From Anaeramoeba flamelloides (lineage: Eukaryota; Metamonada; Anaeramoebidae): a stretch of 64,000 nucleotides of DNA. The notes below the pieces were generated by a model. It was not told where the DNA came from and ran no database searches. It saw only the letters and a list, made by a program, of their open reading frames with translations. Every line of letters begins with the position of its first letter. The first letter of the stretch is position 1. Positions 58,190-64,000 of the stretch are shown here, one piece after another. The DNA is taken from the NCBI GenBank assembly GCA_027625915.1, contig JANTQA010000047.1, positions 18,228,001-18,292,000 on the forward strand, read 5' to 3'. A program made the translations under genes and the position numbers.

Positions 58190-58570
58190 GAAGTGTAATA
58201 GGGTGTTGTGAAATCTCGTTCAGTCACTATTTTTTGTTTTATATTTAAGAAATAAATAGAAAACAAAATAAATTTTCTTTTCATTTCTTAAATTCAAAAA
58301 ATAAAGTAATTTAACTAATGCTGTGATTTTCAGTTTTATCCTAACCAAATTAAAAAAAAAAAATAAAGACAATTTTCTCTTTTATTACTGAAATATCTCG
58401 GTTTTTTGAATAAACAGAAATCGCAATAAAAACCATCAGTGATTTTACAAAATTTGAAAGAATTGACTAAAATCTAAGATTTTCCTAATCAAAATAAGAA
58501 AACAAAAGCAAAAATTAAAATAAGATGAAGGCACTTTTGAAGAATTTAAAAGAATATAAACTATTTTTCA
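58190..58570. repeat. Distant family K repeat
   Basis: Contains mirrored words such as ATTTAAGAAATAAATAGAAA and TTTTCATTTCTTAAATTC, and the TAAACAGAAATCGCAATAAA motif. Weaker than the other K copies. Confidence 0.4.
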
Positions 58571-58689
58571 GTCATAGGTGGGCAGTTATAATGGTGTGTA
58601 ATACCTGTATTTAAAGTGTTTACATAGATATTAGAAGAAAAATTTTCTTTTGGAAATTTTGAAAATTGAAATCATTTTTTCACATTTTT

Positions 58690-59100
58690 TCACATTTTTG
58701 TTTTTTTTTTCGATTTTTTTTAGCAACATAATTTATTTGCAAAAATTTTTTTTATTGCAAGATCAATAGCCACTTGGTAAAAATGTGTTATTCTAAGGTT
58801 ATTGAAATCATGGAAATGATTGTTGAAAAATCATATTGATTTCTATTGCAATTCTATTCAATCTTTGATCCTGATATTAGATTAATAAATGTGAAAAATT
58901 TTCACTTCATTTTCATTTGCTTTTTCAAATAGAGACCACAAATACCAAACCTACTTCGTTTGGGGACTTTATTTCTAAAAGAAAAGTATGGAAAATGAAT
59001 TGAAAATTGCTTCCTATTTATTATTCAAATATCAGTAGAAGATCAAAGCCAACATTGTTGTTTTTCTCAATGAAGTCCTAATAATTTGAGTTTTTCAATT
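58690..59100 (-). repeat. Dispersed repeat family L, reversed copy
   Basis: Reverse complement of 3840-4330 over most of its length, e.g. ACTTCGTTTGGGGACTTTAT and AATAGCCACTTGGTAAAAAT. No coding capacity. Confidence 0.6.
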
Positions 59101-59600
59101 TTGAAGAGAATCTATTGATTAATTAGTTTTCTTTCATACATATATCAACAATTCTTTGATGTGTATTATTCTACTTAATTCTTATTTTTTCTTCAAAATT
59201 GTCAATTATATACAATAATTGATATTTGTAAAAAAATGTTGGGTATCTTTGACTGAAACAGATTTTAGTAAAAACCCTGATTTAAATTTATTCTTTTAAA
59301 TTTTGGGTAAGCTAACAGTGCCAAATAATCTTTAATTTGATTACTCTTTTTAGAGTATTATTTCTTATTAAATATATTTATTATCTACACTTTCTTTTCC
59401 CCTTTCGATAACGTTTTGTTCTTTTACTCCATTTTCACAATAAATAAAAAGAATTTTTTCAGGTTGATAAAGATTTTTAAAAATGAATAGAGAAAATTAT
59501 TTTATTCCGTGAAAATTTTTCTTCTTTGAAAAGAATGTATTATTTCGAAATTAATAGTATTTCTTGGAAAGTCAATTAAATTTTCTTTTGTTTCAAGAAT

Positions 59601-60741
59601 TTATTTCATTTCCATTATGTTTTTTGCTTGAAGAAGATCATTTAATAATATTTTTAATTTCGATTTGTTAACCCCAAATGAGATCGTTTCTTCATTGGTT
59701 TTAATTTTTAATTGGACTGAAGGCTCCAAAACTTGTTTCATTTCATGTGTTGAAATTGTGAGATCCACTCTCCAATCTACTTTTTCAATTCTATTTACTT
59801 TTGGTTGTATCGTGTTCAAAGATGTTCGAAAAAATCAACAATTTTTTGGTAATTCCAATTTTTGCAAGGTTAAACGTGGTGTTGACAAAGATAAAGATAA
59901 AAGAAAAAGAAAAAGAAAAAGAAGGAAAAAGAAAAAAAGAAGGAAAAAGAGAAAGAGAAAGAGAAAAAAATCATCAGAAAAAGAAAAAAGTAAAAAAAAA
60001 GGTGGAAACAAGGGAAAAGGTAACATACTTCTTAAACTTTCTTCTGAGAGTTTATTTCTTAATTTTTCTTTTTGAGATTTGTAAGGTCTTATTAATGAAT
60101 CACAATGTTCTATAATATTGTATAATTAAATGTTGGGGTCAAAATTGAAACCAAGAAAAAGTTCTCATGAAATATTCCGGAAAGGAATTTTTACAAGGAA
60201 AAAGAAAAAAAAAAAAGAAAAGCTACCTTTAGGTAAACCAAGTTGTTGTAATTCCTTTGAGAGAATAATAGGATCAACATCAAACTTTGCAGAGTTTCTA
60301 ATTATAAAATAAAGGGCAGCAACAGATGCCTTGATATCACCAGATTCAAAATTACCACCGCTTGTCAATTTATACACTTTTTCATAAGAAATGGATACTG
60401 ACAGGATTTCATTAATTACTTGCACACACAATAATTTGATACGAACAGAGGACTTGATGAAAAAATGGATTCACAAAAATGGTTAAAAAAGAAAATATCG
60501 AGAATTTGTCTCCGCTGGTTAACGTTGTGGGTCTTTTGTTCTAGTAAAACAAAAAAGAAAAAAAAAAAGAAATTTTACTAGTTTTGAAAGAGTAATAATT
60601 TCAGCAAGCACCCAATCCGGACAATCTAACCCTCCACAAAAAACAAATCTCTATAATGTTTATTTAATCAAACGAAACGTTTTGTATTTATTAGTTTGTG
60701 TTTGTGTTGATTATTAATTCAAGAAACTAATTATTTACCAT
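59601..60741 (-). CDS. COMMD4: COMM domain protein COMMD4, five exons, first exon only ATG
   Basis: COMMD proteins assemble into a ring with CCDC22 and CCDC93 and act in endosomal recycling. Exons on the minus strand: ATG 60741-60739; 60650-60579; 60452-60227; 60109-60029; 59797-59601. Every junction is GT-AG and phases agree (0, 0, 1, 1). The joined protein is 192 residues (human COMMD4 is 199). It matches COMMD4 throughout: [78 protein letters not shown], then [19 protein letters not shown] and the COMM C-terminus [12 protein letters not shown]. The start codon stands alone: AAAAATG|GTAAAT with acceptor TTATAG. The 231-bp intron 4 contains an A/G-rich repeat. The join at 60227 could be off by one base. 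Confidence 0.93.
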
Positions 60742-61498
60742 TTTTACAAAAGTTGAATTATTCAAAAAATGAAATTCCTCAATCAGAATAATTCTGGTAA
60801 ACATAAATGAGCACGTTACTAATATTATCTTTTTTGAGATTTATAATTTGAAACAAATATTTGTTCAAGTTTTCAAATTCGTGTATTAAAAGACTTAACA
60901 AAGAGATGTTGAGGGAGTAGATGAAAAAACCATTTTGTCTTTGTATATTAATTTTAATTTATTGATATTATCAAAAAAATCAAAGCATTATATTTCTTTA
61001 TATAAGTTGAATTCTATATTCCAGTTTCGAAGGAATTTTAATTTGTCTTTTTGATTGAGACATCGAGCTCCTTATAACTATTTTTACTTTGTTTCTATTT
61101 TTTACTTTTTACTTTGAAAAATTTTCAAATTATTTATTATTGGGTTGCAAAATGTAGATTCTTCAGGTACAGTTCTAATGAATTCTTCTTATAAATTTCG
61201 AATAAGATCCTAGCATTTTTGGTTATATTTCTGTATAATCTTTTCTCCACAGCTTAAAATTATTATTGTAATTTTTTTGGAATTCAGTGGATTTTTTAGA
61301 CTGTTTTATTTTAGATATAAGTGGTTTTATTTATAAAGTGTATTTTTGGAAACTTCCTTCGTAGACTATAAGATTCATTTCTTCTTTAACAAAAAGACTT
61401 TTTTTTGAAAAAATTTGATAACAACACTCATATCAAAAAATTAAAATAAAAATTCCAAGTTAGATAAAAAAACTACTTTAATTATCATTTTACGCTTT
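60742..61498. other. Intergenic region, nothing seen
   Basis: Upstream of COMMD4; no recognisable gene or repeat. Confidence 0.5.
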
Positions 61499-61792
61499 CT
61501 AATAGAGTTTATTCATAATATAATTAGCATCGCGGGGTGTAAAAATCTTGAGGTTGTTGAATTTATTATTGTTAATAGTACTGCTCTTTTTAAAAGTATC
61601 TAGTATAGAAAAAAAAGGGTTTATTTTGGGGTAAAAATTTTTAAATGGATGTAACAATGAAATTTCATTAAATTCGGCGTAAGGATATTTTTTAGTAGAG
61701 AAAATAACTAATATTTTTATAAATCCTCCTATCATCTTTAAAAAACAAAATAGGGGAAAAAATAACTGATGATAAATATTGAGTGTGTCCAT
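61499..61792 (-). CDS. Hypothetical small ORF
   Basis: A 97-codon frame with ATG, containing MIGGFIKILVIFSTKKYPYA, FNEISLLHPFKNFYPKINPF and IFTPRDANYIMNKLY. Composition is less biased than random frames here. An acceptor-like TTTTTTAAAG precedes the internal ATG at the MIGG. I do not recognise it. It may be an exon, a transposon remnant or chance. Confidence 0.25.
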   Translation of the reverse strand: MDTLNIYHQLFFPLFCFLKMIGGFIKILVIFSTKKYPYAEFNEISLLHPFKNFYPKINPFFSILDTFKKSSTINNNKFNNLKIFTPRDANYIMNKLY

Positions 61793-61799
61793 ACAGTAA

Positions 61800-62410
61800 A
61801 GCCAAATGCCACCAAGTGTCTACTTTTTTTTTTTTAATTTTTGAAATGAAAAGAAAATTTATTAATTTTTCTTATTATTTCAACCAGTAAAAAAAAAACG
61901 AAAAGTGTTTTTCTTAGGTTTTTCTGTTTTATTTGTAAAAAAATATTGATTTTCGTTAGGTTTTTTTGAGTTTTCTATTTATTTGTAAAGTGTTCTAGGT
62001 TTTTTTTACCTTGGAAATAAACCGAAAATTTTAATAAATTTTCTGTTTATTTCTAAAGTAAAAAAAACCTAATGAAAATCAATAGATTTTCGAAATAAAA
62101 TAGAAAACCTCAAAAAAACATAGAAAACTTCATAAATAAACAGAAAAATCAAAAAAAGTTAAAGGTGGTTTTCCAGAATACAAAAGAATAAAGAAAAATC
62201 ATAAAGATTTTACTAAATTCTTTTTAATTTTGATCAAGTGCTGTAGAGTGTAGTAGAATGTATCGGTTTTCTTTGGGTTTTTTGTTTTATTTGTAAAAAT
62301 CTATTGATTATCAAAATAAACAATAAAATCAAAAAAAAAAAACAAAAGGTAATTTTCGATTACTCAAAAGAATATTGTAATATCAAAGATTTTACTCTAT
62401 TATTTTTGGT
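61800..62410. repeat. Self-complementary repeat, family K
   Basis: Same architecture as 42880-43440: TTTTGAGTTTTCTATTTATT-type units on the left half, their complements on the right, mirrored near 62020-62050. The heptamer GTAGAGT and relatives occur near 62240. Confidence 0.72.
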
Positions 62411-62419
62411 TCTGGAAAA

Positions 62420-62450
62420 GTTATGAATATATATATATATATATATATAA
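62420..62450. repeat. TA microsatellite
   Basis: About 11 TA units immediately left of the transposase-bearing relic. Confidence 0.9.
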
Positions 62451-62627
62451 ATATAAAAATATAAACTAAATTTCATTATAAATGGCCCACCTTACATTTG
62501 AATAATGAATAACTTTTCTATCTTTTTGAAGTTTTTCCTCTCACAATGAAAAGTTTGTAAATAAATCATTTTTTCTCCTTTTTATTTTTTCAAAGGTGTT
62601 TTGTTAAAATGGAAAATGAAAATGAAA

Positions 62628-62738
62628 AATTGGAAAGAAGTAACAGATGAATTAATAAAAAATTTGGTTTCAAATATGAAAAAGAGATTGGATTTAGTTA
62701 TTCAAATGAAAGGAGAATCGATAAATGTTTTTTTTTAA
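62628..62738 (+). pseudogene. Tc1/mariner transposase C-terminal fragment
   Basis: The frame reads NWKEVTDELIKNLVSNMKKR then LDLVIQMKGESINVFF and stops. The W-x-x-(I/V)-x-x-x-L-x-x-x-L-V-x-S/N-M-x-x-R-(L)-x-x-V-I-x-x-K-G spacing is the C-terminal signature of Tc1-like transposases. No catalytic DDE part was found upstream; that region is TA microsatellite and AT-rich DNA. It could be the tail of a deleted autonomous element and a possible source family for the TA-targeting elements here. Confidence 0.65.
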
Positions 62739-64000
62739 TTTTTTAAATTTTCTATTTTTCATGTAATGCTTCTTTCAAAATAAATGGCAAATTTTTTTTA
62801 ACAGTTTTTTTTATTTTTCTTTCTGTTATTTTTAGACAAAAAATAAATATCTCTTGAGTATAGTATTGAATATTAAAATCTAAATTTTTATATTATAATA
62901 GATAACTTCAATTATTAAAAATATTTTTATTTAAAATTTGATTTTTCATTGGCCAATTATTATGAAAGATAGTTTATATATATTGGAATAAACCAAATAT
63001 TTATTTTTATTTTCAGTTTATTAAAAAAATTAAAAAAAACCACACCGAAAAATCAAAAAAAAAATATTTTTTTCCTTTAAAAGAACAAATAATTATTTAA
63101 TATTATAAATAATTGATTCCCTATTTAGAAATATATTCATCCGATTTAAAATACTTTTAAATTATCATAAAATGGATTCTTAACTCTAAGACTGTAAAAA
63201 AAAATCTTTCCAATTTTTTACTATTAAACTTGAAAAAATATTTTTATAACCTTGAAAAATGAATTTTACAACTTAAATTGTAAAATATCTTTGTAAATAT
63301 TATTTGAACACAGTTATTTTATTAACCAATAGTGTTTATTATAATCGAAGTTATTAGAAAGCCAAAAATTAGTAAATTATTAATTTTGTTTTAGTAAAAA
63401 TTTATTCAAGATCTTGATGTGGGATTGTAGACTTCTTGAAAAATGGATCAAACCTTCTAAAAACCACAACTCGTTTTGGAAAATGTCATTAAACATAAGT
63501 TTGCATTGGTAGTAATCAGATTTTTACTTGATTTTTCAATTTCAGTAAATTTAATATAAATTTGCTATTAAATTTACTTGAAGGTTTTAAATAGTTTACT
63601 AATCATTTAATTTCTCTTTCTCCTTTTTGTTGGATCTTTTGTGTGTTTCGACGAACTAAGAATCCCAATAAAACAAATTGTTCAGAATTGAAAAATAAGT
63701 TAATCAGTTGAAATTTTATTCCCTTTCAATTTCAAAGACAAATTTTATATTTTTGTTTTTTTTTTTCTTTCGAATTTTAGTTTAAATCAGATTATAATTT
63801 TAGTATCTACAACAGTTCGTTTCGAAAAGTTATATTTTCAAAAACATGTACAAAAAAAGCTTCAATAAAAAATAGTTTTTTTTTAATTGAATTATTTTGA
63901 TTTTTTCATTAAAAATTTTTAACAAGTAATTTTTCCATAAACAACTTTTCTTTTTAGTAAATGATCTTTTGCAAATTGTTGGATCAAATTTGCAATGATT
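62739..64000. other. Intergenic region to window end, nothing seen
   Basis: AT-rich DNA with no gene or RNA recognised. Confidence 0.5.

Noticed and set aside
1-64000. CRISPR arrays, operons, ribosome binding sites and riboswitches
   Set aside because: The window is eukaryotic (spliceosomal introns, Pol III 5S gene) and no such structures were seen.

Overview
This is a very AT-rich eukaryotic chromosome segment with low gene density. Nuclear protein genes have GT-AG introns, mostly 90 to 380 bp. Coding regions are full of Asn, Lys-Glu, Ser and Gln-Lys repeats. TAA, TAG and TGA all behave as stops, so the code looks standard. The gene set (PP2A B55, Cockayne syndrome B ATPase, NTMT1, VPS28, Ulp/SENP protease, RhoGAP-SH3, SH3-PH, COMMD4) points to a free-living protist with a complex cytoskeleton and endomembranes. 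An amoeboid lineage such as Anaeramoeba (Metamonada) or an amoebozoan would fit, but I cannot prove the species.

Layout: 0-2.4 kb, the 5' part of a PP2A B55 gene (minus strand) running off the left edge. 6.4-10.7 kb, a CSB/ERCC6-type SNF2 ATPase (minus). 14.3-15.1 kb, a fold-back element. 15.4-16.3 kb, an NTMT1-type N-terminal methyltransferase (plus) with a one-base frameshift. 19.3-20.7 kb, a two-exon VPS28 (plus) with a long Asn-rich leader. 25.1-27.2 kb, a SENP6/7-like SUMO protease (minus), split by a frame change in a 19-base homopolymer. 33.0-34.6 kb, a hairpin membrane protein resembling reticulon-homology proteins (plus). 36.4-41.9 kb, a RhoGAP-SH3 gene (minus) whose GAP domain is cut by a 3.96-kb intron packed with DNA elements. 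47.6-48.2 kb, an SH3-PH protein (minus). 50.8-52.2 kb, a LINE with a long open reverse transcriptase (minus). 55.3 kb, a 5S rRNA gene (minus). 59.6-60.7 kb, a five-exon COMMD4 (minus) whose first coding exon is only the ATG.

Most of the rest is built from repeats: at least eight families of short DNA elements with inverted termini (many at TA sites or inside TA microsatellites), two long fold-back elements, several LINE remnants, a Tc1/mariner transposase tail, and a possible Crypton recombinase fragment. Some elements are nested in others.

The genes do not form one pathway. Themes are Rho/phosphoinositide signalling (RhoGAP-SH3, SH3-PH, a possible RasGEF N-terminal fragment), endosomal sorting (VPS28 in ESCRT-I, COMMD4 in the COMMD/CCC complex), and nuclear or post-translational control (CSB, SENP, NTMT1, B55).
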